Numbered from the stretch's first letter, positions 1 through 7,860 are shown. The stretch is DNA of 64,000 nt from Planctomycetota bacterium (GCA_029781135.1 JAKOXH010000006.1:1-64000), one strand, 5' to 3'. Program-made: numbers and translations. Notes: generated by a model not told the origin, from the sequence alone.

Positions 1-387
1 ACGTTTTCTGAATTGCGAAGTAAGCGGCAGGTTATCGCCAAGTGTTATGAAACGCGAGCGTTCGGCGTTCTAGAAGACGTTGACGGCGTGGCTGCCATTC
101 TCGACAGGGCAACGAATGTCTACCACGCGACGATCATGGAACAGTTGGGGCGACTCAGAGTTGACGGCATTGTCAGCGATGAGGAAGTGATTGCGGCCGC
201 ACGGTGGGTTTCCTCCATGCTGCAATCCGAACCGACATTCACGGTCAGGCGAGCCGTCGCCCTGATTCGACTGCTCCGGGATGAAGTGAAAGGCCGCTGG
301 GCGCTCTTCGGTATCGAACATCACGAACCCGATAAATTGTTGCCGTTGCTTCTCACCGATTGCATGGAGGTCGGCGACGATGACTGA
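1..387 (+). CDS. Hypothetical protein, possibly 5'-truncated
   Basis: The frame is open from the first base of the window. The first possible start inside it is TTG at 13, giving 124 residues, but the true start may be upstream. The protein is mostly helical in character, with no motif I recognise and a short acidic C-terminus (ending GDDD). Its stop codon overlaps the start of the primase-polymerase gene by 8 bases (380-387), so the two are almost certainly translated from one message. By position it may be an accessory replication or regulatory protein of the element; that is inference only. Confidence 0.55.
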   Translation, partial: TFSELRSKRQVIAKCYETRAFGVLEDVDGVAAILDRATNVYHATIMEQLGRLRVDGIVSDEEVIAAARWVSSMLQSEPTFTVRRAVALIRLLRDEVKGRWALFGIEHHEPDKLLPLLLTDCMEVGDDD

Positions 388-2614
388 GACCGCGACGCTG
401 GAGTACGAAGCCCGCAACCTCATTCGCCATGGCCTGCCCATAGTGGTCTGCGATGGCAAGGTACCAATCGGCGGCAAGGATTGGCACCGGAAGCCAGTGA
501 CCGAAAACAATCTGGCCAACTTGCTAGGGCAAGCGGCGAATCCCGCCATCGGCCTGAAGCTGGGCACGTTCATCGACATCGAGGCCGACAGCGCTGAAGA
601 GGAACAGCTCTTCGCCAAGTTGTTCGCTGGCTGCGAGCCGCCGCTCACGCCAACGTACCAGAGCACGCGCGGCAAGCACCGTATCTATCAGAGCGACAAG
701 CGGCTGGCGGACATCGGCCGGGCCGTGGTGAATTTTAGCAACGGCAACGGCGCGAAGCTCGGCATTCGCATCGGCGCGAACGGCAAGGCGGCGCAATCCG
801 TCATTCCCCCGTCGCCTGGTCGCACCTGGCTAGTGAGTTGGGATGATTGCGAACCAGCGGCGCTGCCGGACGTGGTTATCAGTCGCATTCTGTCAGCGGC
901 GAATCACAAGGCGACACCGAAGCCGAGCACCGCATCGGCCAATGGGCACGTGAACACGGCGGCGCTGGCGGCCATGCTGAAACACAAGGCGGACGATAAC
1001 GAAGCCGATGGCAGCAAGCGGCTATTCGCCATCGCGTGCCGTGCCGTGGAACATGATCTATCCGATGCGGTGGCAATCAGCACGATCCGCCAGTACGAAC
1101 AGAAACACCCATTTCCGAAAACGTACACCGATGGCGAAATTCTGGATCGGCTGCGCGATGCGGAGAAGAAAACCGAACGCGGTTCGGCCATTGTCATTGC
1201 CAATTATGAAGTGGTCGAGGTCGAAGGCGAGAACGGCGAAAAGAAAACCGTCAACGTGCCGCTGACCATGAATGACATCATCGACACGATCAACGAGCGC
1301 ATGGGAGATTGGCCCCGGCGCGTCGATAACATGCTCTTCGTCGATGATCCACGGCATGGGCTGGATTACTTCGACCGGCGCACAACGGCTGGTTTGTTCG
1401 GCTGGCTGCGACGGCATTGCAAAGTGACCTGGACCACCGGCGGCAGCATGGTATCGCAGCCGGAATTGTTCGCGGAAATGGAGCGGACGGCGCGGAGGTA
1501 TATCGCAATCGAGTTATTACCCCACGAGCCGCCAGTAGACGGCATCTACTATCGCGGCGAAGCTCCTAAGCCGGGCACCGGTTCGCACCTGCGCAAACTA
1601 CTTGACCGATTCCGCCCCGAAACCACCATCGACCGCGACTTGATCCAAGCGGCGTTTATGACTCCGGCTTGGGGCGGCCTCCCTGGTTGTCGGCCCGCGT
1701 TCGTGGTGACGAGCGACGATGGGCGTGGCCTGGGGAAGTCGAAAGTGGCTGAGGCGGTTGGCTACCTCTATGGTGGTTTCTTCGATGTCAGCGCGGGCGA
1801 GGACATCCAGCAGTTAAAAACGCGCATGCTTACGCCAGCGGCGCGAACGAAAAGAATCGCGCTGCTCGATAACGTGAAAACTCTGCGCCTCAGTTGGGCG
1901 GAGTTGGAAGCGCTCATTACCAGCCCGGTGATAAGTGGCAAGCAACACTATGTCGGCGAAGGCCAGCGGCCAAATTTGCTGACGTGGTTTATTACGCTCA
2001 ACGGCGTGAGCATGGCCACCGATATGGCGCAACGATCCGTCATCATCAAGGTGGTGCGCGGCAAGAATGATGGGCCGTGGTGGGAACAGACGCGCCAATT
2101 CATCGACCAGCACCGCGATAAGATCATGGGCGACGTGATCGGCGCATTGCGTGCCGAGCCGTACCCGCTGGCGGAGTTCACCCGTTGGGCGACTTGGGAG
2201 CAGCACGTATTGTGTCGGCTGCCTGAGCCGGGCGAAGCTCAACGGCTGATCTTGGAGCGGCAAGGCGAAGCCGATTGCGAGTTGGACGAAATCGGCATTA
2301 TCGAGGAGTTCTTTGCCGAGCAGCTACACAAGCTCCAATACGATCCAAACACCGCACAAGTGCGTATCCCCGTGGCCGTCGCGGCGCGGTGGTTTGGTTG
2401 GGCGGTAGGCGAGCCGACAAAAACGGCGGCAGCATCCAAGCGATTGCACCAAATGGCGGCGGAAGGTCAGGCGAAACGGATTGCGCCCGATTCTACGCGG
2501 ACCTATGGGCGTTGCTTTATCTGGACCGGAGAACGAGCCGACGTGGTGGGGCAAGCCATCGCCAATGACCTGCAAGACCGCATCGCTCGCATGATGGATT
2601 CGCGGGACGCTTAG
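380..2614 (+). CDS. Primase-polymerase with C-terminal superfamily 3-like helicase
   Basis: The 744-residue protein has the architecture of element-encoded replication initiators. Residues 1-170 match the archaeo-eukaryotic primase-polymerase fold: IDIEAD at 65-70 supplies the metal-binding acidic pair, STRGKH at 95-100 and a GANGKAAQSVIPP segment near 132-144 fit the later motifs. Residues 210-265 look like a primase C-terminal helical linker. The ATPase part has Walker A GRGLGKS (448-454), Walker B RIALLDN (492-498), a WFITLNG sensor and an arginine-finger-like AQRS. Together this predicts primer synthesis and DNA unwinding at the element's own origin. The 9-base iteron-like repeats begin at the very stop codon (2605 onward). 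The family assignment is firm; the host dependence is unknown. Confidence 0.85.
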   Translation: MTETATLEYEARNLIRHGLPIVVCDGKVPIGGKDWHRKPVTENNLANLLGQAANPAIGLKLGTFIDIEADSAEEEQLFAKLFAGCEPPLTPTYQSTRGKHRIYQSDKRLADIGRAVVNFSNGNGAKLGIRIGANGKAAQSVIPPSPGRTWLVSWDDCEPAALPDVVISRILSAANHKATPKPSTASANGHVNTAALAAMLKHKADDNEADGSKRLFAIACRAVEHDLSDAVAISTIRQYEQKHPFPKTYTDGEILDRLRDAEKKTERGSAIVIANYEVVEVEGENGEKKTVNVPLTMNDIIDTINERMGDWPRRVDNMLFVDDPRHGLDYFDRRTTAGLFGWLRRHCKVTWTTGGSMVSQPELFAEMERTARRYIAIELLPHEPPVDGIYYRGEAPKPGTGSHLRKLLDRFRPETTIDRDLIQAAFMTPAWGGLPGCRPAFVVTSDDGRGLGKSKVAEAVGYLYGGFFDVSAGEDIQQLKTRMLTPAARTKRIALLDNVKTLRLSWAELEALITSPVISGKQHYVGEGQRPNLLTWFITLNGVSMATDMAQRSVIIKVVRGKNDGPWWEQTRQFIDQHRDKIMGDVIGALRAEPYPLAEFTRWATWEQHVLCRLPEPGEAQRLILERQGEADCELDEIGIIEEFFAEQLHKLQYDPNTAQVRIPVAVAARWFGWAVGEPTKTAAASKRLHQMAAEGQAKRIAPDSTRTYGRCFIWTGERADVVGQAIANDLQDRIARMMDSRDA

Positions 2615-2720
2615 GACGCTTAGGACGGTTAGGACACTATGTTGCAAATACGCGAGGGCAAACCCATGACATACGTGATTACCACAAAGGAAAACAACCG
2701 TCCTAACCGTCCTAACTGTC
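2605..2720. repeat. Opposed 9-base iteron-like repeats
   Basis: Three and a half tandem units GGACGCTTA/GGACGGTTA lie at 2605-2636, and two and a half units of the reverse complement (AACCGTCCT) lie at 2696-2720. A perfect 16-base inverted pair, 2620-2635 against 2700-2715, is included. The set spans the stop codon of the primase-helicase gene and the start of the next small frame. Tandem 9-mers beside a replication initiator suggest an origin with iterons; a long transcript hairpin or terminator is the alternative. Confidence 0.7.
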
Positions 2721-2833
2721 AGGACGACGGGCAGCATGGCGAACCGGATCGGCGCGATGACGAAGCGCTCGAGGAGTTCAATCGGGCATTGCAGCAAGCC
2801 ATCAACGCCGTGGATTGGAGCCAGCCGTTTTGA
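2668..2833 (+). CDS. Hypothetical 54-residue acidic protein
   Basis: A short frame lies directly after the primase-helicase. The first possible start is at 2639, but ATG 2668 (MTYVITTKENN) is preferred because the upstream part overlaps repeat sequence. Its middle section is encoded by the right-hand iteron-like repeat (RPNRPN), which makes coding status doubtful; the C-terminal half (DDEALEEFNRALQQAINAVDW) looks like a genuine amphipathic helix. There is no recognisable domain. It may be a small element protein or a chance frame over the repeat. Confidence 0.35.
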
Positions 2834-2999
2834 GAATAAATAAAGACAGTGATGTCAAAATGCTGTTCGCTGTGGCGGTGGACGTATGGACAGAGAAAAG
2901 AACCCATCCCCCCACAGGTACTACTCCGCCATAGGTCCCGATTCCCCAACTGGAAAAGCCACGAATATAGGTAATTTGTTTTCCTGACCAACAAACGCC

Positions 3000-3341
3000 A
3001 TGCAACTAACCGCTGACCAACGCCGCATTCTCGTAGCCATCCACGCGATAACCGCCAAGATTGCCGCCCAAGAACATTTGCCTTGGTGGGGGCCGCATGA
3101 GATTGAGGAATACAACGCTGACGTTCGCTACGGGCCGCTGTGGTCGCCGCAAATGTGGTTTCCTGAAGTTGATACCAACGCTGAGGCCGTGCGGCTGACT
3201 CGCGTCCTGAAGCGTCTGGAGGCCGCTGGGCTGGTTTACACCTTCCGGCGCCATGGCCGCAAATGCACCCATGTTCGTTTGAGCACTGAAGGCGAAGCAC
3301 TCGCCAGAAAATTAACCCCGGCCACCCCGGCCACACTTTGA
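3000..3341 (+). CDS. Winged-helix DNA-binding-like protein
   Basis: The 113-residue protein begins QLTADQRRILVAIHAITAK and ends with a pattern of a helix (AVRLTRVLKRLEAAGLV) followed by a beta wing (YTFRRHGRKCTHVRLSTEGEALA). This is the layout of a MarR/PadR-like winged helix. No effector domain is present. It sits between the primase and an unknown coiled-coil protein in a + strand run, so a role in controlling element genes is plausible. No clear Shine-Dalgarno sequence precedes ATG 3000. The fold call is from sequence pattern only. Confidence 0.55.
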   Translation: MQLTADQRRILVAIHAITAKIAAQEHLPWWGPHEIEEYNADVRYGPLWSPQMWFPEVDTNAEAVRLTRVLKRLEAAGLVYTFRRHGRKCTHVRLSTEGEALARKLTPATPATL

Positions 3342-3350
3342 AAGGAAGTT

Positions 3351-4019
3351 ATGGCTGCAATTGCCACCAAATTGAAACCCAAGGCGAAAGCCGATATTGC
3401 CGCGCTTCCCAACGGATTGGTGATCGAAGACCGTTTCGTCCATGACGACGCCGGCCGGGAGCACGCCGACCGAATCAACGCCGCAGCGGCCGACTTGTTC
3501 GACACGATTACGGAGCTGCAAGACCACCGGGCCGAGCTACTTGCCGGCGTTTGGGAAATGCCGCTTCGCGCCCTCATCGCCAATGGCGAGGAGTTCCAGC
3601 GGGATAAGGCCGAGTTACTCGGGCGCATCCGCGAGCACTTGACGCGATTGCAGCAAGTTTTGCCGTCGCTGGTTCCCGGTTGCCGTCGCGCTGTCGATGA
3701 AGCCGAGCAAGCCTACGGCCGTTGCATCGACGAATTGGAAGAAACATTCCGGGCATCGGGCATTGACGAATCCAGTTTGCCGGGTGGTGAGTTTGCCGCC
3801 AGCAACCCCGAAGGCGCCCGCGAGCTATTCCGTAAGCGGCTGCAATCCGAGCCGCCAGCACTAACGCGCATGGGAGCGTGGAACAAGGCGAAAGAAAACT
3901 TGGCCGTTCTCCAAAGCATGTTGCCGCGGAAGGCATCGACGGAATGGGCCGCGACTTACTTGAAGTTCCCGGCCGTCGCCAGCGACTTGCCACATTTTGT
4001 ATATAAGTTATTCGCCTAA
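3351..4019 (+). CDS. Hypothetical protein with coiled-coil character
   Basis: The 222-residue protein starts at an ATG with a good AAGGAAG ribosome-binding site and follows the winged-helix gene by 9 bases. Heptad-like stretches occur at about 45-75 (ADLFDTITELQDHRAELLAG) and 85-110 (RDKAELLGRIREHLTRLQQV), then a Glu/Ala-rich region. I recognise no family and see no signal peptide or membrane segment. The tight spacing suggests it is co-transcribed with the preceding gene. Function unknown. Confidence 0.6.
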   Translation: MAAIATKLKPKAKADIAALPNGLVIEDRFVHDDAGREHADRINAAAADLFDTITELQDHRAELLAGVWEMPLRALIANGEEFQRDKAELLGRIREHLTRLQQVLPSLVPGCRRAVDEAEQAYGRCIDELEETFRASGIDESSLPGGEFAASNPEGARELFRKRLQSEPPALTRMGAWNKAKENLAVLQSMLPRKASTEWAATYLKFPAVASDLPHFVYKLFA

Positions 4020-4041
4020 TGGCGAGAGAGGAAAATTAGCT

Positions 4042-4335
4042 ATGTCAATTACGACTTACGACTCAGCACAATGCCGCGCGATCAAGGTCGGCCGCATTGT
4101 GCAAATGTGGGGGCTAACCGGCCGGGCGTTATCCGAAGGCAATAACTCGCTAATCGAAGAATTGGCGGATTTGGCCCCCAACGATCCCGATAGTTGCGAT
4201 CAACCGCTGGCGGCAATCGGAGAGGGAAGTTTGCCACGTGCTCGGCAGATTGCATCGCAGTTGCCGCAGACGGCCGCGATCGAGGATTACCTGCACGCTA
4301 CCGAACAAGGCAACCCGCATTGGTGCAGTTATTGA
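4042..4335 (+). CDS. Hypothetical small protein
   Basis: The frame is open from 3997, but ATG 4042 (MSITTYDSAQ) has a GAGAGGAAA ribosome-binding site and avoids overlap with the previous gene, giving 97 residues. It contains KVGRIVQMWGLTGRALSEGNNSLIEELADLAP, a mixed helical segment, and a cysteine pair that is not in a metal-binding spacing. No family recognised. The gene belongs to the + strand run of the element. Confidence 0.45.
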   Translation: MSITTYDSAQCRAIKVGRIVQMWGLTGRALSEGNNSLIEELADLAPNDPDSCDQPLAAIGEGSLPRARQIASQLPQTAAIEDYLHATEQGNPHWCSY

Positions 4336-4481
4336 TGACCAGTTACGGCCGCTTCTCCTGGCGGCCAGCGACAGCCCCACGTATTCCGCCCTGTCGAACC
4401 AAGCAACGCTTTAGAAAGCGGCGTTGTTTGCGGAGGGGCGGCGGGCTGTCGCGAATACACCCATAACCAGAAAGGTAGAAC

Positions 4482-4766
4482 ATGAACAGCGATTTTCCAT
4501 TAGGCCGCAAAGGATTGGCCAATTTTTTTAAGTTCAAGCCGGGACAAGGTAAGTCATTCGGCGTCCCAGACGAAAACCAACTAACCCCGCAGCAAGCCGA
4601 CCGCGTGCGTCAACTGGTTGCCTCGATTCAGCAACGTAAACCCTTGATGAAGCGGAAGCCGGTAATCACGCCAGCCTTGCCGAGCGGCGCGCGTAGTTAC
4701 TCGGTGGCGGAAGTGGGCCGCATGATGCAAACCGATATTCGCACGTCGATGATTCGGCGGGCCTAA
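4482..4766 (+). CDS. Hypothetical small basic protein
   Basis: The 94-residue protein has an AAAGGTAG ribosome-binding site before ATG 4482. It is basic and ends YSVAEVGRMMQTDIRTSMIRRA, which resembles a helix-turn-helix segment of the kind seen in excisionases and plasmid regulators, although too little matches to assign it. An excisionase is expected near an integrase, and this is one candidate by size and charge; that is inference. A 145-base gap without a gene precedes it. Confidence 0.5.
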   Translation: MNSDFPLGRKGLANFFKFKPGQGKSFGVPDENQLTPQQADRVRQLVASIQQRKPLMKRKPVITPALPSGARSYSVAEVGRMMQTDIRTSMIRRA

Positions 4767-4835
4767 CGCTTTCCACGACCCCACCCCGTCGCGTGTTGTG
4801 CTACTAAGCAGGCGGCGGGAGTGGGGGTTTTCACC

Positions 4836-5081
4836 ATGACCACAAAAACACGTACTACCACCGATTCCGACATCCGCCAAGTAATCATCGACCACGGCTT
4901 TGCCGACTGTTCGATTGTCAGGCAGTACGTTAAAGACCGTTTTGAGAACCACGGCACCGACGGCGTATGGTATGTGCTCGCGGTGCCTAGTGCCGATGGC
5001 ACCTGGAATGTTTGGGGCCGACGCCGCACGCTGGTTGAGCTGTTGGCACTGGCGGAACGCGGGCCGCTGTTTTTGAGGTGA
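4836..5081 (+). CDS. Hypothetical small protein
   Basis: ATG 4836 is preferred over GTG 4821, giving 81 residues that begin MTTKTRTTTDSD. The first codons and the bases just before them (ACCATGACCAC) are shared with the next gene at 5187, which begins MTTKTTRAE, hinting at a duplicated translation start. The core (DGVWYVLAVPSADGTWNVW) looks like a beta-rich strand pair. No known family was recognised. It is the fifth small gene in the element run. Confidence 0.45.
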   Translation: MTTKTRTTTDSDIRQVIIDHGFADCSIVRQYVKDRFENHGTDGVWYVLAVPSADGTWNVWGRRRTLVELLALAERGPLFLR

Positions 5082-5186
5082 ACGCCTACGCGGCGATTTA
5101 ACGCACACTTACGCGAAAGGTATCAACAGTCAAGGCAACCCGCTGGAACGCCACACAAGCGATTCTGTGCGACCGAATTTGCGACC

Positions 5187-5690
5187 ATGACCACGAAAAC
5201 AACCAGGGCCGAAAATGGGGTTTGCACCGCCTTAGCCAACCACGGCGACGGGACGTTTGGGAAGTGGTGCGTGGAACGGTGCGGGATGACGACACAAACG
5301 GCGCGCAATTACATCGCAGTGATTGAGGTATTCGGGGCACAGAAACAGCTTGTTTGCAAAAGCCTTTTGCAATCTTTTACCGCCGAAGCTCTCTACTACC
5401 TCTCCCGCGACACCACCCCGGAGGAAGCCATCCGTGATGCGTTGAAGCTGGCCAAAAAAGGCGAACGGGTTGAAGCGGTTGTCCGCGATGACCCCGAAGC
5501 TCTGGCCGCGTGGCGGGAGGCGATGAAGTTGCAACCGGGCCCAAAGGATAGTTCGGTTGACAATGTAACCCGAACTAAAGCGGACAAGGGCAACAGCCGT
5601 TCCTACACGGTCTCCCGCCTGCAAAAGCAGCGGCCGGATTTGTTCGAGCGGGTGAAGGCGGGGGAGTTGTCGGAAACACCTGAAAACTAA
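5187..5690 (+). CDS. DUF3102-like protein
   Basis: The 167-residue protein contains FGKWCVERCGMTTQTARNY followed by IAVIEVFG at about residues 24-50. This resembles the DUF3102 pattern, in which a Trp-containing helix is followed by a (S/T)xxTAxxYM-like turn; members are common in phages and plasmids and some are ParB-associated. A second half rich in Glu/Lys (ALKLAKKGERVEAVVRDD) is probably helical. The coding region contains one copy of a 16-base near-palindrome that recurs exactly 200 bases downstream, so the gene may carry a regulatory site. Its role in the element is unknown. Confidence 0.55.
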   Translation: MTTKTTRAENGVCTALANHGDGTFGKWCVERCGMTTQTARNYIAVIEVFGAQKQLVCKSLLQSFTAEALYYLSRDTTPEEAIRDALKLAKKGERVEAVVRDDPEALAAWREAMKLQPGPKDSSVDNVTRTKADKGNSRSYTVSRLQKQRPDLFERVKAGELSETPEN

Positions 5691-5770
5691 GCGAAAACTG
5701 AGTGCTAGCACCGGAGTGCTAGCAAGCGTAAACTAACCCGTACTTGAAATCTGAGGTTGACAATCTAACC
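5555..5770. promoter_or_regulatory. Pair of 16-base GGTTGACAAT-type sites
   Basis: GGTTGACAATGTAACC at 5555-5570 and GGTTGACAATCTAACC at 5755-5770 differ by one base, are exactly 200 bases apart, and have complementary ends (GGTT/AACC). The first lies inside the DUF3102-like gene and is extended to an imperfect palindrome (AGTTC...CGAACT). They look like binding sites of a dimeric regulator or recombination-accessory protein. Confidence 0.5.
5700..5724. promoter_or_regulatory. Tandem 11-base sites, each with an 8-base palindrome
   Basis: GAGTGCTAGCA occurs at 5700-5710 and again at 5714-5724. Each contains the palindrome TGCTAGCA. The 14-base phasing just after a stop codon and upstream of the integrase suggests an operator or a recombinase arm-type site. 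Confidence 0.45.
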
Positions 5771-5776
5771 GACCAC

Positions 5777-5845
5777 GCCGGCTGGCGTGCGTCACCCGTA
5801 AGGCACGCAAGGTAGCTCAACCCTACCTAAGTAACGCCAGCCGGC
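5777..5845. other. Three-way-junction-like secondary structure
   Basis: A perfect 12-base inverted repeat (GCCGGCTGGCGT, 5777-5788, against 5834-5845) encloses two smaller hairpins: TGCGT/ACGCA (5788-5792 with 5805-5809, sharing one base with the outer stem) and GGTAG/CTACC (5811-5815 with 5823-5827). The 69-base unit lies in the 208-base gap before the integrase. It could be a structured RNA, a terminator of the upstream genes, or a DNA cruciform used in replication or recombination. A smaller hairpin, GCCCCG/CGGGGC, follows at 5861-5879. Confidence 0.55.
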
Positions 5846-5898
5846 ACCTTATACCACCAAGCCCCGTGGGCAGCGGGGCGATTTATCGAGGGTATACG

Positions 5899-7234
5899 AT
5901 GGCATCACTTTCAACCGACAAGCAAGGTAATCGCACGATCGAATTCAGCGGGCCTGATGGCAGTCGGCAGCGAATCCGACTTGGCAAGATGCCCAAGCGG
6001 GACGCGGTGAAGATCAAGGGGCATATCGAGAACCTGTTGATCGCGAAGCGGAGCGGCAACAGCATCGACAACGCGGCCGCGGATTGGCTGGCCACAACCG
6101 ACGGCAAGCTACATGGCCGGCTGGCGAAGTTGGGGCTCGTTACTCCGCGCGTGATCGAACAGGCGTCGGAACCGGAGTCGGAACCAACCGGGCCGCTGCT
6201 GGGGGACTTCACTTCCGTCTACATCAATGGACGAGTAAAGATTAAACCGGGAACCAGGATCAACCTCGAGCGCTGCCGTCGTGCATTGGTTGAATACTTC
6301 GGCGCCAACCAGCCAATGAAGCTAGTCACCGCAGGCGATGCCGACGATTTTCGCGAGCACTTGAACACCACGTTAGCAGAAAACACCGTGCGGCGAATCT
6401 GTGGCCGCGCCAAGCAGATATTCCGAGCGGCAGTACGCAAGAAGTTGTTAGCCGAGTCACCGTTCGCCGATATGAAGGCGGTGAGCGTGACGGCCAATAA
6501 GAGCCGGGAATACTTCATCACACGCGAGCAAGCGGCCGCTGTGCTGGATGCCTGCCCAAACACGCAATGGAAGCTGCTGTTCGCCCTGGCACGCTACGGT
6601 GGCCTACGCTGCCCCTCAGAGCACTTGGAACTCCGGCTGGGAGGATATTGACTGGGAACGCTCTAGGATTCGCGTGAAGAGCCCCAAGACGGAAGCCCAC
6701 GAAGGGCACGAAGAGCGGATCATGCCACTCTTCCCCGAATTGCGGCCATATCTGCAAACGGCGTGGGATGAATTGGTGGCCGACTTCGATCCCAAGATCA
6801 GCAGGATCAGCGATCAGCCGATTGTGACGCTCTGCCGGGATGGGAACACGAACCTACGCACCCAAATGCAGCGGATCATTCGCAAGGCTGGGCTTACACC
6901 GTGGCCCAAGCTGTTCGTGAATCTCAGAGCCACCCGGGCGACGGAATTAGCCAAAGAGCATCCTGCCCATGTCGCGGCCGCATGGCTCGGGCATAGCGTG
7001 AAAGTTGCCACCAAACATTACTGGCAAGTTACCGATGCCGACTTCGCCAAAGCCGTGGGGGGAAATCCGGGGTATACGGATGCGGCAACGGGCGGCAACA
7101 GCGTCATGACGAGCACTTCCGATGATAGCACTAGGGAAGATAGGCAAGGAATACAGCCGGTTGCCCCCCTATGCACACTCATGAACGGATATACAGTGAC
7201 CCCGACGGGACTCGAACCCGTGTTACCGGCGTGA
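5899..7234 (+). pseudogene. Tyrosine recombinase/integrase split by a frameshift
   Basis: Two overlapping frames (5866-6651 and 6548-7234) form one integrase when a single base is removed near 6637, restoring LELRWEDIDWE. ATG 5899 (MASLSTDKQGN) is the likely start; the upstream GTG 5866 lies in a hairpin. The N-terminal arm-binding and core-binding parts are in the first frame. The catalytic domain has GGLRCPSE (first Arg), NLRATR in the HxxR position with Asn in place of His, WLGHS, and HYWQV with the nucleophile Tyr. The C-terminus (PTGLEPVLPA) is encoded within the tRNA-Glu gene. The break disables the protein unless it is a sequencing error or is read by +1 frameshifting. Confidence 0.8.
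7197..7234. other. Putative attachment-site core in the tRNA 3' half
   Basis: The tRNA 3' segment up to the anticodon arm is shared with the integrase 3' end. Elements of this kind recombine within such a core and rebuild the tRNA. The exact core cannot be set without the second copy at the other end of the element, which is outside the window. Confidence 0.5.
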
Positions 7235-7269
7235 AAGGCCGGTGTCCTAGACCGCTAGACGACGGGGCC
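7197..7269 (-). tRNA. trnE: tRNA-Glu (UUC)
   Basis: Read on the minus strand this is a 73-base cloverleaf: acceptor GGCCCCG pairs with CGGGGTC, the D-arm is GTCTAGCGGTCTAGGAC, the anticodon stem is CCGGC/GCCGG with loop CTTTCAC (anticodon TTC), and the T-loop is GTTCGAGTC. No CCA is encoded. The 3' half overlaps the last 38 bases of the integrase frame. Confidence 0.96.
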
Positions 7270-7638
7270 AGTGCAAACCATCATGCGCCGCGGGAATCTG
7301 CACTCCGCGGAGCTCCTCACGGCGGTTGAAATACCCGCCGAATGAAACGAGTAGATTATCAGAATCTGTCTGAGCTGTACATGGTGATGCCGACTGGCCT
7401 AAAAGATATGTGGCAAGGCAGTACGGAAACGGCGGATTGCCTCAGTCGATGCAAAGAAAGCGGTAGTCCTGGCGCCGCGAAATAGGCGGCTGCCATTCCC
7501 ACGATGCGGGAATAGAAGGCAGTAGAAACTGCTACAAGCGAGATTGAGTACAGCTGAATTGGTGAGAGGCAGCCGCAAGCCAACAATCAAATCAGAAAAC
7601 GGCACTTGCCGTTGCGTGCCTGTTGGAAATCGTGTCGT
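7270..7638. other. Gap without a supported gene
   Basis: This 369-base stretch separates tRNA-Glu from csrA. It contains short inverted repeats (for example ATTCCC/GGGAAT near 7495-7513) and short frames that resemble nothing. It should hold the tRNA-Glu promoter (minus strand, near 7270-7340) and the csrA transcript end. Confidence 0.4.
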
Positions 7639-7860
7639 TTACGGCGAAGTACTGGAACCGCCTTGCGGGGCGATGGACGATTCTTCCGCCTTGGGTTGAT
7701 TCCGGCGGATGGCCTCATACACCTCATTGCGGTGGACCGGCACCTCTTTCGGGGCCTCGACGCCAAGGCGAACCTTATCGCCGCGGATTTCTACAACGAC
7801 GATCGTAATATCATCGTTGATGATAATACTCTCATTCTTTTTCCGTGACAGAACTAACAT
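7639..7860 (-). CDS. csrA: Carbon storage regulator CsrA
   Basis: ATG at 7860 gives a 73-residue protein beginning MLVLSRKKNESIIINDDITI, the classic CsrA N-terminus, with the conserved RLGVEAPKEVPVHR core that binds GGA motifs in mRNA. The start is fixed by homology and by a GGAAGGA ribosome-binding site; an upstream in-frame extension has no CsrA similarity. CsrA dimers block translation by covering ribosome-binding sites. The tail after residue 55 (RRNQPKAEESSIAPQ) is longer and looser than in the E. coli protein. No fliW or flagellar gene is adjacent. Its own leader contains the GGA that could allow autoregulation (inference). Confidence 0.95.
   Translation of the reverse strand: MLVLSRKKNESIIINDDITIVVVEIRGDKVRLGVEAPKEVPVHRNEVYEAIRRNQPKAEESSIAPQGGSSTSP

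Larger units (their letters stand above)
1..7269. mobile_element. Integrated element (right part) next to tRNA-Glu
   Basis: A block of + strand genes ends at a tRNA-Glu gene: primase-polymerase/helicase, winged-helix protein, unknown small proteins, DUF3102-like protein and tyrosine integrase. The integrase is last and its frame runs into the tRNA 3' half, the usual geometry of an element inserted at a tRNA 3' end. I see no capsid, terminase, tail or conjugation gene, so the visible part looks like a replication-plus-integration module of a prophage, phage satellite or mobilizable element. The left boundary, where a copy of the tRNA 3' segment is expected, is outside the window. The integrase is frameshifted, so the element may be stranded. 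Confidence 0.75.

Noticed and set aside
7359..7605. A minus-strand membrane-protein-like frame between tRNA-Glu and csrA
   Set aside because: Hydrophobic residues are present, but there is no ribosome-binding site, no consistent helix pattern and no neighbouring partner.
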